A DNA stretch of 22,207 nt from JABFRZ01 sp036376275 (GCA_036376275.1 DASVAP010000137.1:1-22207), one strand, 5' to 3'; positions 1-10,044 are shown, numbered from the stretch's first letter. Made by a program: numbers and translations. The notes: a model not told the origin generated them from the sequence alone.

Positions 1-173
1 CCTTCGAGAGCTAGGGCGGCACGGGCGCCAGCGGGCCGGACAAGCGGGTCACGGCCGAGGGCGGGGCCCCAGGGGGCGAGCCCCACCCCACTCGAAGCGC
101 CGCCCCGAACGAAACCCACGTAGCTCCCAAGGGAAGCAGAACCTTCGCGCGCGGATTCCGCGGTCGACTCGCC
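1..173. other. Left-edge stretch without a recognisable gene
   Basis: No reading frame here has a convincing protein. The frames that cross it are rich in Arg, Pro and Gly, as expected for shadow frames in GC-rich DNA. It lies downstream of the minus-strand CpsD-like gene. A short inverted repeat at 73-84 (GGGGC, 2-base loop, GCCCC) is the only other structure seen besides the hairpin at 150-162. Confidence 0.5.
150..162 (-). terminator. Possible hairpin terminator after the CpsD-like gene
   Basis: CGCGGA at 150-155 and TCCGCG at 157-162 form a perfect 6-bp inverted repeat with a one-base gap (in practice a 3-base loop). It starts about 11 bases downstream of the stop codon of the minus-strand gene. 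There is no T-run, so termination is only inferred from position. Confidence 0.25.
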
Positions 174-887
174 TCAGGGCAGCGGGCCGTCGACGCCGGT
201 GGCGCAGGTGCCGAGCACGTTGCCGCCCAGCCCCTCGAGCATCTGGTAGGCCTCCTCGACCATGCCCTTGGGCGTCACGCCGATGCGCACGACCAGGAGG
301 ATCCCGTCCACGACCGAGCCGATCAGGCTCGGGTGGTTGGTCGAGAGCACGGCCGGACCGTCGAGGATCACGTAGTCGTAGCGGCGCTTGAGCGCGTGCA
401 GCAGCGCCTGGAGGCGCTCGAGGTCGAGGCTCGGGTTGGGCGAGCTCGCGCCGGATCCGACCAGGTCGAGGCGCTCGAGCGAGGTCGCGCGCACCGCCTG
501 GTCGACCGTGATCTCGCCGCGCAGGAGCTCGGTCAGGCCCGCCCGGCGCGGATGGCCGAGGTAGCCCTCGAGCGAGGGCTTCAGGCGATCGCTGTCGACC
601 AGGCACAGGCGCAGGTTGGGGACCTCGACCAGCGCCAGGGCCAGGTTGATCGCGGCCACGCTCTTGCCCTCGTTCTCCAGCGCGCTCGTGATCAGGATCG
701 AGCGCGCCGCGCTGTCGGGGTTCAGCGCGAGCAAGGAGTTCCGCAGGCGCCGGAACTGCTCGGCCCCCTGGGAGGCCGGGGCGCGCAGCACGACCAGCTC
801 CTCGCGCCCGAGCGGCAGCTCGCGCCCCTCGCCGGGCTTGGCCGGCTCGAGGACCTCCGGCGTCGTGTGCGTTCCGAACAGGGCCAT
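174..887 (-). CDS. CpsD/CapB-family P-loop ATPase (BY-kinase-like), no tyrosine tail
   Basis: This 237-residue protein resembles the cytoplasmic ATPase domain of bacterial tyrosine kinases that control polysaccharide chain export (CpsD, CapB, C-terminal half of Wzc). Residues 43-56 (EQFRRLRNSLLALN) match the conserved helix before the P-loop. The Walker A motif is ALENEGKSVAAINLA with the catalytic-type lysine at K75, Walker A' is LCLVDSDRLKPS at about 95-105, and Walker B is YVILDGP at about 172-178. The protein ends GVDGPLP, with no C-terminal tyrosine cluster, so autophosphorylation of the usual kind is not supported. I chose the ATG at 887; upstream codons in the same frame read as Arg/Pro-rich shadow. 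No strong Shine-Dalgarno site is seen. A partner Wzz-like membrane protein is not in the window and may lie beyond the left edge. A partition-type ATPase is less likely because of the EQFRRLR helix. Confidence 0.85.
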   Translation of the reverse strand: MALFGTHTTPEVLEPAKPGEGRELPLGREELVVLRAPASQGAEQFRRLRNSLLALNPDSAARSILITSALENEGKSVAAINLALALVEVPNLRLCLVDSDRLKPSLEGYLGHPRRAGLTELLRGEITVDQAVRATSLERLDLVGSGASSPNPSLDLERLQALLHALKRRYDYVILDGPAVLSTNHPSLIGSVVDGILLVVRIGVTPKGMVEEAYQMLEGLGGNVLGTCATGVDGPLP

Positions 888-897
888 GGGACTGCGA

Positions 898-918
898 ACC
901 GGCCGGCGCGCGGCCGGT
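898..918. terminator. GC hairpin just upstream of the CpsD-like gene
   Basis: ACCGGCCG at 898-905 and CGGCCGGT at 911-918 form a perfect 8-bp inverted repeat with a 5-base loop. It ends 10 bases before the ATG at 887 on the minus strand, inside the 125-base gap (888-1012) after the upstream gene's TAG stop. It could end transcription from the upstream gene or fold over the translation start of the downstream one. The sequence cannot decide between these. Confidence 0.35.
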
Positions 919-1012
919 GACGGAGCATCCTCATCGGCCGCGGGGGGTCGGATCCAGTGTCTGGGGCGCCAGAATCTGGCCCGCCGGGCGTGGCGGCCGC
1001 CGTCCTGCCCCG

Positions 1013-3061
1013 CTACGGCCTCGGCGCGACGTGGCGCAGCAGCGCCGGCCCCAGGTCGCGCACCTCGACCCCCGGCGGGACCAGCCAGCCCGTGCGCGCG
1101 AGCGCGCGCGCGAGCGGAGCGTCGGCGCGCCCCTGGATCTGCCACAGGGAGCGCGTCAGGGCCTGCCCGTCCGCGTCGCGTCCGGCCGCGAAGAGGCCCG
1201 CGACCGCGCGCCGCGCCGCCTCCGCCAGGGGCCCGACGTCGGGGCCCGGATCGAGCTGGCGCACGGCGGCGTCCAGGGCGGCGCGCAGGGTGTCGCGCGC
1301 CTGTCCCTCCAGCGGGTGGCGCACGGGATAGCCGGCCAGGGCCCCGAGCAGGGCCAGGTCAGCGCCCGCGCCGGCGAGGGCGAACCCGCCGCGCGCGACC
1401 TGGGCCGGCACCTCGTCCGCGGGCACGAGCCCGAGGAGCAGGCGCAGGCGCAGGACGTCCGCCTCGCGCGCCGAGGAGAGCGTCCGCGCGAGCACGCGCG
1501 CGACGCGCTCGCCCTCGCCGCGCGCGAGCCACGGCTCGAGCGTGCGCGCCAGGCCCTCGCCGCGCGCGCGCGCCTCCGCCGGTGGACCGGCCAGCGCGGC
1601 GGCGACGTGCCGGGCGCAGGCCTCCTCGTCGCCGTTCCACAGCCAGGCCTCCAGGAGGCGCGTGCGCGCCGCGGGCGCCCAGTCGGCCGGGATCGCGGCC
1701 GGATCCGGCCAGGGCGGCGCCTGGCCGACGAGCCGCAGGGCGCGTCCGAGGCGCTCGCCCTCCTCCGCCGCGAGCTCGAGGCGCAGCAGGGCCGCCGGCG
1801 CGGGGACGCGCAGGGCCGACGGCGGCTCGCCCTGCGCGACCAGCAGGAACAGCGCCTGCAACGCGAGCGCCGGCGGCGTCGCGGGGTCCTCCACGAGCGT
1901 CCGCGCGAGGCCGCGCGCCTCGGGGGAGTCGCAGCGATTGCGCTCGAGCGCGTACAGGCGCAGCCAGCGCCCGCGCGGCGCGACGCCGGTGAAGTCCGCC
2001 AGCAGCCGCACGGCCAGGGGCTCGCCGCCCGCGTCGAGGCAGCCGAGACGCGCCAGCGCCGCCCCGAGGCGCGCCGCGCGCCGCCCGTCCTCGCGCTCGG
2101 CCTCGGCCAGGAGCTCCTCCAGCACCGCGGGCTGGGTCAGGGTCGGCGCCACGCGCCCGCGCGCCGCGGCCCGCAGCAGGCCCTCGCGCGCCGCGCGGTC
2201 GCCGCGCTCGACCAGCTCCCCCATCCACGTCAGGGCCGGCGCGAAGCCGCTGGCGGCGAGGTTGCGCGCGGCCCGCGCGCGCTCGGCCTCGCTGGCCTCG
2301 CCGCGCGCCAGGAGCAGCAACCAGTCGGCGACCCACTCGACGCCCGTGCGCGCCGGCCCGAGCTCGGGCGCGAGGCGCACGAAGGCTCCGCTCGGTGCCG
2401 CGCCGTCGCGCGGCGGCACGACGCCGTGCGCCTCGAGCTCGACTCCGAGCTCGCGCAGGCGCCAGAGCAGCCGGTTCCAGGGCGCCGGCGCGAGCTCCGG
2501 CTGGCGCCGGAAGGTGCGGTTGGCGGCCGCGGAGTCGAGCGCCAGGCCGAGCGCCAGCTCACCGGCCAGCTCCAGCTCCTCCACCATTGCTTCCAGTTCG
2601 AGCCCGGCGCTGAGGCGCAGGCAGCGCGGCGGCGCGCCCTCGGCCACGCGCCGCAGGAAGGCCTCGAGCCCGTCACGCAGGGCCGGCTCGGTCAGGCGCG
2701 GCGCCGCGCGCGCGATGCCGGCGCGCAGCGCGTCCTCGCCCAGCCGCCGCAGATCCGCATCGCGCTCGGCCGCCAGGGCCAGGGCCAGCCCGAGGTGGCG
2801 CTCGTCGGCCGCCAGCACGCGCTCCAGGCGCCCGCGCACCTCGGCATCCGCGCCCAGGGCCGCCTCGGCCAGCTCGGGATAGCGCGCGCGCTCGAGGTGC
2901 GCCGCCAGCCAGCGCTCGGCGGCGGCCCGCTCCTCGGCCCGCGCCGCGCCCAGGCGCGCGAGCTGGTCCTGGAACTCGTCGAGCGCGAAGACCGGCGCGG
3001 CGGCCAGGAGGAGGAGCGCGAGCATGCCGGGCACCAGTATGCGCCCCGCGGGCGCGCTCAC
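1013..3061 (-). CDS. Secreted alpha-helical protein of unknown function
   Basis: This 682-residue protein is not recognised as a named family. The GTG start at 3061 gives an n-region with an Arg (MSAPAGR), a hydrophobic core (LALLLLAAAP) and a likely signal-peptidase site at VFA/LDEF. An ATG at 3025 would leave no positive n-region, so GTG is preferred. The mature protein is dominated by Leu, Ala, Arg and Glu in repeated amphipathic helices, which suggests a HEAT- or TPR-like solenoid. Around residues 150-210 a helix-strand pattern (ALGLALDSAAANRTFR, then LLWRLRELGVELEAHG) is reminiscent of STN-type domains; this is a weak inference. It is transcribed towards the CpsD-like gene 125 bases downstream and diverges from the biotin carboxylase gene across 53 bases. 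Codon positions favour this strand: the antisense frame is long but Arg/Gln/Pro-rich. Confidence 0.75.
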   Translation of the reverse strand: MSAPAGRILVPGMLALLLLAAAPVFALDEFQDQLARLGAARAEERAAAERWLAAHLERARYPELAEAALGADAEVRGRLERVLAADERHLGLALALAAERDADLRRLGEDALRAGIARAAPRLTEPALRDGLEAFLRRVAEGAPPRCLRLSAGLELEAMVEELELAGELALGLALDSAAANRTFRRQPELAPAPWNRLLWRLRELGVELEAHGVVPPRDGAAPSGAFVRLAPELGPARTGVEWVADWLLLLARGEASEAERARAARNLAASGFAPALTWMGELVERGDRAAREGLLRAAARGRVAPTLTQPAVLEELLAEAEREDGRRAARLGAALARLGCLDAGGEPLAVRLLADFTGVAPRGRWLRLYALERNRCDSPEARGLARTLVEDPATPPALALQALFLLVAQGEPPSALRVPAPAALLRLELAAEEGERLGRALRLVGQAPPWPDPAAIPADWAPAARTRLLEAWLWNGDEEACARHVAAALAGPPAEARARGEGLARTLEPWLARGEGERVARVLARTLSSAREADVLRLRLLLGLVPADEVPAQVARGGFALAGAGADLALLGALAGYPVRHPLEGQARDTLRAALDAAVRQLDPGPDVGPLAEAARRAVAGLFAAGRDADGQALTRSLWQIQGRADAPLARALARTGWLVPPGVEVRDLGPALLRHVAPRP

Positions 3062-3076
3062 CAGGCCGGAGGCTCG

Positions 3077-3105
3077 CTGGCGACGAGCGGGGCGTAGGGT
3101 AGGCT
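3077..3105 (+). promoter_or_regulatory. Predicted promoter for the biotin carboxylase gene (near-leaderless)
   Basis: Two overlapping -10-like hexamers, TAGGGT at 3095-3100 and TAGGCT at 3100-3105, lie just before the ATG at 3115. CTGGCG at 3077-3082, 17 bases upstream of TAGGCT, could serve as a -35. With TAGGCT, transcription would start within about 3 bases of the ATG. No Shine-Dalgarno site is present. The site lies in the 53-base gap shared with the divergent gene. Confidence 0.45.
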
Positions 3106-3114
3106 CTCGCGCCC

Positions 3115-4491
<1,377 letters not shown>

Positions 4492-4498
4492 TCCTCCG

Positions 4499-6226
<1,728 letters not shown>

Positions 6227-6514
6227 CCGCGCGCGCGAGCCGACCGCGGCCATTTCCAGCTCCGAACGCCCGATCCGGCGTTCACCCCCCTCGAACGGGC
6301 CGCCCCCTCCGCCGACCCCTCCAGGTTCCCCGCTCCGACGCCTGAGCCATCCTCCGTCACGCCCGCGGAACGCGAGCCGGCGAGCGCCCCTCCGATTCCC
6401 CGCGCCATGCCGCCTTCCCCGTGACCCCCCACCTCGGCCCGAACTATGCGTTCGTGGAGGGCGCGGGGCCCGATCCGTCGCGCGCCTCCACGTCCCCAGG
6501 TCCGGAGATCCCTC
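6227..6514. other. 288-base intergenic region
   Basis: No gene is supported between the carboxyltransferase stop and the first secreted paralogue. It holds a hairpin at 6264-6283 and the GGAG ribosome site at 6504-6507. TATGCG at 6444-6449 is a weak -10 candidate that would give a leader of roughly 60 bases. Confidence 0.5.
6264..6283 (+). terminator. Hairpin after the carboxylase operon
   Basis: GAACGCC at 6264-6270 and GGCGTTC at 6277-6283 form a perfect 7-bp stem with a 6-base loop, 37 bases after the carboxyltransferase stop. There is no T-run, so it would be a non-classical terminator or an mRNA 3' stabiliser. Confidence 0.4.
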
Positions 6515-7744
6515 ATGCGTGCTTCTCGCTACTCGTTCCTTGCCACCCTCTCGCTCCTCGCCCTCCCGACCCTGGCCCAGGACTCCGCCCCCCCCTTCGC
6601 GCGGCCCGAGGTGCGCGGCGGCACGGGCCACACGCCGGTCGAGCAGGTCCTGCTCGTCACCTACGACGTGCCCAGCGCCCGCGTGCGCAGCCTGCGCGCG
6701 ACGACGCCGGACCAGCTCGCGCTCGGCGTCGCGCCCTGCTACGACAACTCGCTGATCGAGGTGCCGGAGGATCCGCAGTACGTGGTCGCGAACCCCGGCG
6801 AGGAGCTGCTGGCCTGGGGCCGCAAGTTCTGCCGCGGCTCGAACCGCCTGCGCAGCTTCACGATCGCGTACCGGTCGGAGGCGCTGGACACGAGCCTCGG
6901 CGGCCCGGGCGCCGTCTTCGGCCTGGCGCTCCACAGCGGGACGACGGGCTTCGGCACGTCCGGCACGGAGGTCTTCCGGCGCACCTTCACGGGCCTGCCG
7001 TCCTACGGCGCGGCGGCGAGCGCCACGGTGCAGTACGACCACAACGGGGTTCCCTTCCTCACCGGCGCGGCGCCGCTCGTGTTCCTGACGATCGACTTCG
7101 GCATCGATCCGCTGCCGCTCCCGGACGGCCAGGTCGGCTGGAGCTTCCTGCAGCTCGACGGCGACAGCGGACCGGCCATGGTGCAGGCTCCGCGCGCGGT
7201 CCTCGGGACGGTGGACGCGCTCGACATCTACTCGCCCGGGCCGCCCGCGGCCGCGACCTACGTCGGCACGTTCAACTACGGCGGCTGCAGCGCGCCGCCG
7301 TCCCAGCCGCCGTGCGCCAACCTGTTCGTGCAGTTCAGCGAGATCCGCAACGCCGAGGTGGCGCGCACGCTGGTCCTGAACGGCAGCGGCACGAACCCGA
7401 CGATCCTCGAGGAGATCCTCCCGGCCCGCATCGGACAGGTGTGGGCGGCGCGCGTGAACGTCGCCGCGCCTTGCTCCGGCCAGCCCTGCACCAATCCGGA
7501 CTTCACGTTGCTGTTCCACTCGCGCGCGGCCCAGAGCCCGGTGACCACGCGCGCCGGCGAGATCCTGGTGGATCTGAACCAGCTGTTCCTGACCCCCGCC
7601 CTGGCCGAGGGCTCCTACACCTTCCTGCTCCCGGCCGACACGGCCCTGGTCGGACGGCGCGTGTTCCTGCAGGCCGCGGTGCTGCCGCCCGCCGCCCCGC
7701 GGATCACGCTGACGAACGCGCTGGACGTGCGCATCGGGTACTGA
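6515..7744 (+). CDS. Secreted protein, tandem paralogue A (unknown family)
   Basis: This 409-residue protein has a clear signal peptide (MRASRYSFLATLSLLALPTLA, cleavage before QD). I chose the ATG at 6515 because GGAG at 6504-6507 lies 7 bases upstream. The mature part looks beta-rich and is closely related to the next gene. Shared landmarks are a cysteine in APCYD (C75), VANPGEELLAWG, C106, SGTTGF, VFRRTFTGLP, WSFLQLDG, ALDIYSPGP, and FNYGGC (C258) with C267. The shared C-terminal block is VFLQAAVLP then LTNALDVRIGY. Compared with its neighbour it has an extra cysteine pair (C320, C325, in PCSGQPC) and an insertion near 161-185. The conserved cysteines suggest disulfides outside the cytoplasm. 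No enzyme motif is seen. The C-terminal block resembles a module I recall from other planctomycete secreted proteins, but I cannot check that. Confidence 0.85.
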   Translation: MRASRYSFLATLSLLALPTLAQDSAPPFARPEVRGGTGHTPVEQVLLVTYDVPSARVRSLRATTPDQLALGVAPCYDNSLIEVPEDPQYVVANPGEELLAWGRKFCRGSNRLRSFTIAYRSEALDTSLGGPGAVFGLALHSGTTGFGTSGTEVFRRTFTGLPSYGAAASATVQYDHNGVPFLTGAAPLVFLTIDFGIDPLPLPDGQVGWSFLQLDGDSGPAMVQAPRAVLGTVDALDIYSPGPPAAATYVGTFNYGGCSAPPSQPPCANLFVQFSEIRNAEVARTLVLNGSGTNPTILEEILPARIGQVWAARVNVAAPCSGQPCTNPDFTLLFHSRAAQSPVTTRAGEILVDLNQLFLTPALAEGSYTFLLPADTALVGRRVFLQAAVLPPAAPRITLTNALDVRIGY

Positions 7745-7762
7745 CCGATCTGCGATCGGTCA
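7742..7762 (+). terminator. Hairpin beginning at the stop codon of paralogue A
   Basis: TGACCGATC at 7742-7750 and GATCGGTCA at 7754-7762 are a perfect 9-bp inverted repeat with a 3-base loop. The TGA stop codon itself forms the base of the stem. Confidence 0.5.
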
Positions 7763-7780
7763 GGGCCCGCGCTTCCGGAC

Positions 7781-7828
7781 CGCCGCGGATCATCGGGCGG
7801 GCGCACGCCCGCCCGGTGATCCGCGGCG
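7781..7828 (+). terminator. Long near-perfect hairpin between the two secreted paralogues
   Basis: Arms 7781-7803 and 7806-7828 pair over 23 positions around a 2-base centre, with a single non-Watson-Crick pair (T7793 opposite G7816). In plus-strand RNA that is a tolerated U-G wobble, while minus-strand RNA would have an A/C mismatch, so a plus-strand RNA role is favoured. A terminator, a processing site or a 3' stabiliser for paralogue A mRNA are all possible. Confidence 0.55.
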
Positions 7829-7938
7829 CGCTCCGACCCGGCCCTGTCCGGCGCCAGTTCCTCCGACCTTGCGTTCCGAGGGCACGGCGCTTGCCACCTC
7901 GAGCCCCGCCAGCCCCGACTTCCCCCTCTGGAGTGCCC

Positions 7939-9081
7939 ATGCACCCTCTCGCCCTCGCTCCCGCCCTGTGCCTCCTCCTGTCGCCCGTCTCGGCCCAGCA
8001 GCTCCTGGCGCCCGGCTCCGCGCCCCAGGTTCTCTCCTCTCCGATCGAGCGGGTCGTGCACGTCGTCCATGACGTCGCGACCGAGACGACGCGCGTCGTG
8101 CGCATCTCCACGCCGGGCGAGCTCGCCCTGGGGACGCCGCCCTGCTTCGACAGCTCCGAGCTCACCGGCGGCCTGGGTCTGGCCCTCTCGGCGGTGGCCA
8201 ATCCCGGTGAGGACCTGCTGAGCTGGGGCACCAAGCGCTGCAGCGGCGCCTCGCTGCTACGCGGCTTCACGCTCGCCTACAAGAGCTCGGCCCAGTCGGT
8301 CGACCGTGGCGGCCCCGGGGCCGCATTCTCGATCGCGCTCTACTCTGGCACGACGGGCTTCGGCCAGCCGGGCAACGAGATCTTCCGGCGCACCTTCACG
8401 GGTCTGCCTACCGGCCTGAACGACGCGATCGTCCTGACGCTCGACTTCACCACCGATCCCCTGCCGCTCGCCGATGGCGCCTTCGGCTGGAGCTACCTGC
8501 AGATGGACGGCTTCACGGGGCCCGTGCTGGTCGTGGCCCCGAAGCCGATCCTTGGCACGCGCGACGCGCTGGACATCTACGCGCCAGGACCCGCACGGAC
8601 CTCGAACTACCGCGGCACCTTCAACTACGGCGGCTGCCAGACGCCGGGCACGTTCATTCCTTGCGCCAGCACGTGGATGCAGCTCGACGAGATCCTGCCG
8701 AGCGAGCTCGCGCTGTCGGCCGAGCTGAACGGAAGCGGCGTCAATCCGCAGATCCTGCACGAGCTCCTGCCGGCGCGCCTGGGGCACGTCTTCGCCGCCT
8801 CGGTGGACTTCCCGACCCCGGGGTCCCAGCCCGTGGTCACCACCCTGCTGATCGTCTCGAACGCGCTCGGCACGGCGCAGGCGACGCGCTTCGGCGAGCT
8901 CCTGGTGGACCTCGATCAGCAGCGCGTCCCGCCGATCCTGGGGCGCGGCAGCTACAGCTTCCCGATCCCCGCCGATCGGGCCCTGGTCGGCACGCGCGTC
9001 TACCTGCAGGCCGCGGTCCTGCCGTCCTTCGTGCCGCGCTTGACCCTGACCAACGCGCTGCGCGTGCGCATCGGCTACTGA
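7939..9081 (+). CDS. Secreted protein, tandem paralogue B (unknown family)
   Basis: This 380-residue protein is a paralogue of the preceding gene. The ATG at 7939 follows GGAG (7930-7933) by 5 bases and starts a signal peptide, MHPLALAPALCLLLSPVSA, cleaved before QQ. Matching landmarks are PPCFD (C69), VANPGEDLLSWG, C101, GGPGAAFSIALYSGTTGF, IFRRTFTGLP, WSYLQMDG, ALDIYAPGP, FNYGGC (C233) with C242, LNGSG.NPQIL, LLPARLG, LLVDLDQ, and a final VYLQAAVLP plus LTNALRVRIGY. Four cysteines are shared by both paralogues, with the last pair separated by 8 residues in each. It lacks the extra Cys pair of paralogue A. Function is unknown; an envelope or extracellular structural or binding role is an inference from the signal peptide and beta-rich composition. 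The biotin carrier gene begins 47 bases after its stop. Confidence 0.85.
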   Translation: MHPLALAPALCLLLSPVSAQQLLAPGSAPQVLSSPIERVVHVVHDVATETTRVVRISTPGELALGTPPCFDSSELTGGLGLALSAVANPGEDLLSWGTKRCSGASLLRGFTLAYKSSAQSVDRGGPGAAFSIALYSGTTGFGQPGNEIFRRTFTGLPTGLNDAIVLTLDFTTDPLPLADGAFGWSYLQMDGFTGPVLVVAPKPILGTRDALDIYAPGPARTSNYRGTFNYGGCQTPGTFIPCASTWMQLDEILPSELALSAELNGSGVNPQILHELLPARLGHVFAASVDFPTPGSQPVVTTLLIVSNALGTAQATRFGELLVDLDQQRVPPILGRGSYSFPIPADRALVGTRVYLQAAVLPSFVPRLTLTNALRVRIGY

Positions 9082-9116
9082 GCCGAGTCGAGAAGGCGGA
9101 CGCGCGCCCGGGACGC

Positions 9117-9128
9117 TACCTTGGGCGC
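9117..9128 (+). promoter_or_regulatory. Predicted leaderless promoter -10 for the biotin carrier gene
   Basis: TACCTT at 9117-9122 lies exactly 6 bases before the ATG at 9129, which would place the transcription start on the A of the start codon. No Shine-Dalgarno site precedes the ATG. A clear -35 is not visible. Confidence 0.4.
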
Positions 9129-9704
9129 ATGTCCGAGCCCCTCGTGCTGCTCCTCGACCGCGCGGGCGAGCGCCTGCTCCTGCGCTCGCCGGAGGTCGGG
9201 CTCTTCACGCAGGCGCTGCCGCCCGGGACGCCGCTCGTCGCCGGCGCCCGGGCCGGCCTCCTGCACTCGCTCGGACGCCGCCTCGAGCTGCGCGTGCCGG
9301 AGGGCGTGCGCGGCACGGTGGCGAGCGAGCGCCCCGAGGCGGTGCTGGCGCCCGTCGGGTACGGCACCGTGCTGTACGAGCTCGTCCCGCTCGCAGCCGG
9401 AGAGGGCGCGCGCGTGCCGGCGGCGGATCCGGCCGCGGGAACGGAGGGCCTGATCTTCCCCGCGCCCTACTCGGGCCGCTTCTGGCACCGGCCCGCGCCC
9501 GGCGATCCGGCCTTCGTGCGCGAGGGTGAGCTGCTGGAGGAGGGCAAGACGCTCGGCCTGATCGAGGTGATGAAGACCTTCACGCACCTCGTCTACCGCC
9601 CGGGCGGCCAGCTCCCGGCGCGCGCGCGCCTCGTGCGCTTCCTGGTGCCCGACGGGGGCGAGGCCAGGGACGGCGGCGCGCTGCTCGCGCTCGAGCCGGC
9701 CTGA
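9129..9704 (+). CDS. Biotin carboxyl carrier protein (biotin/lipoyl domain)
   Basis: This 191-residue protein carries a C-terminal biotinyl domain. Residues 109-160 read as a lipoyl/biotinyl fold: IFPAPYSGRFWHRPAPGDPAFV, then EGELLEEGKTLGLIEVMKT with the expected biotinylated lysine at K149. The motif is EVMKT rather than the common EAMKM. The N-terminal half (about 1-90, with RVPEGVRGTVASE and PVGYGTVLYELVP) looks like a second, degenerate lipoyl-type domain without a target lysine. It is the natural carrier for the stand-alone biotin carboxylase and carboxyltransferase upstream, from which it is separated by two secreted-protein genes. It probably has its own promoter. A lipoyl-dependent role is less likely given the carboxylase neighbours. 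Confidence 0.85.
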   Translation: MSEPLVLLLDRAGERLLLRSPEVGLFTQALPPGTPLVAGARAGLLHSLGRRLELRVPEGVRGTVASERPEAVLAPVGYGTVLYELVPLAAGEGARVPAADPAAGTEGLIFPAPYSGRFWHRPAPGDPAFVREGELLEEGKTLGLIEVMKTFTHLVYRPGGQLPARARLVRFLVPDGGEARDGGALLALEPA

Positions 9705-9762
9705 GCTACTACCTCCTAGAGTCTTCGCGTGCCGCAACGATTCTGCAGGAGGTAGTAGCTCA
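9702..9762. repeat. 16-bp perfect inverted repeat starting at the carrier stop codon
   Basis: TGAGCTACTACCTCCT at 9702-9717 and AGGAGGTAGTAGCTCA at 9747-9762 are exact reverse complements with a 29-base spacer. AGA at 9718-9720 can also pair with TCT at 9742-9744 after a 2-base bulge. The left arm contains CCTCCT (like the 16S anti-Shine-Dalgarno core) and begins with the TGA stop of the carrier gene; the right arm contains AGGAGG. Confidence 0.7.
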
Positions 9763-9764
9763 CT

Positions 9765-9785
9765 GCGTCCGGCGAAGCCGGACGC
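9765..9785. repeat. Perfect 9-bp hairpin
   Basis: GCGTCCGGC at 9765-9773 and GCCGGACGC at 9777-9785 pair perfectly around a GAA loop. It follows the 16-bp inverted repeat directly and looks like a stable GC-rich hairpin on either strand. Confidence 0.6.
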
Positions 9786-9851
9786 CACCAGCAACCCTTC
9801 CGGGAAGCGCCGGCCCTGCAAGATCGCTGCGGGATCGAACGCGCCTCCCTT

Positions 9852-9872
9852 GGGTTGCGGGTGCCAACCCGC
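9852..9872. repeat. Two mutually exclusive hairpins sharing one arm
   Basis: GGGTTG (9852-9857) can pair with CAACCC (9865-9870), or GCGGGT (9857-9862) can pair with ACCCGC (9867-9872). The shared segment 9867-9870 cannot serve both at once. This is visible directly; a switching role is only a suggestion. Confidence 0.4.
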
Positions 9873-10044
9873 GCTGAGAGTCTGTGAAGGAATCCCTCGC
9901 CGCCTCCGAGCTCAGCAGGATGCGCCGTGGCGTCGTTGCGCCTCCTCCGAGTATTGCCGTGCAAATACGCGTCGTCGGCGCGCCTAGCCACGGCGCATCC
10001 TGCTGGCTCTCGGCTGGCGGGGGATTCCTTCGCAGACTCTGAGC
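9873..10044. repeat. 172-bp imperfect palindrome
   Basis: The outer arms 9873-9896 and 10021-10044 pair at 22 of 24 positions by Watson-Crick rules. One exception is T9885 opposite G10032 (a U-G wobble in plus-strand RNA) and the other a G/G mismatch at 9876/10041. The inner arms 9913-9931 and 9987-10005 are a perfect 19-bp match. The core has GCGCC (9938-9942) opposite GGCGC (9977-9981) and GTATT (9951-9955) opposite AATAC (9964-9968). It ends 13 bases from the sulfatase-like stop codon. Size and shape fit either a miniature inverted-repeat element or a long structured RNA. Confidence 0.7.

Noticed and set aside
888..1145. Extended N-terminus for the CpsD-like protein
   Set aside because: The added residues are Arg/Pro/Ala-rich shadow and overlap the upstream gene; the family helix begins after the ATG at 887.
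917..3097. Long plus-strand frame (726 codons) opposite the secreted helical protein
   Set aside because: It is Arg/Gln/Pro-rich with no family match, while the minus strand has a signal peptide and normal composition.
9797..9807. CTTCC/GGAAG palindrome as an independent site
   Set aside because: Only 5 bp per arm; such short repeats are expected by chance within this structured region.
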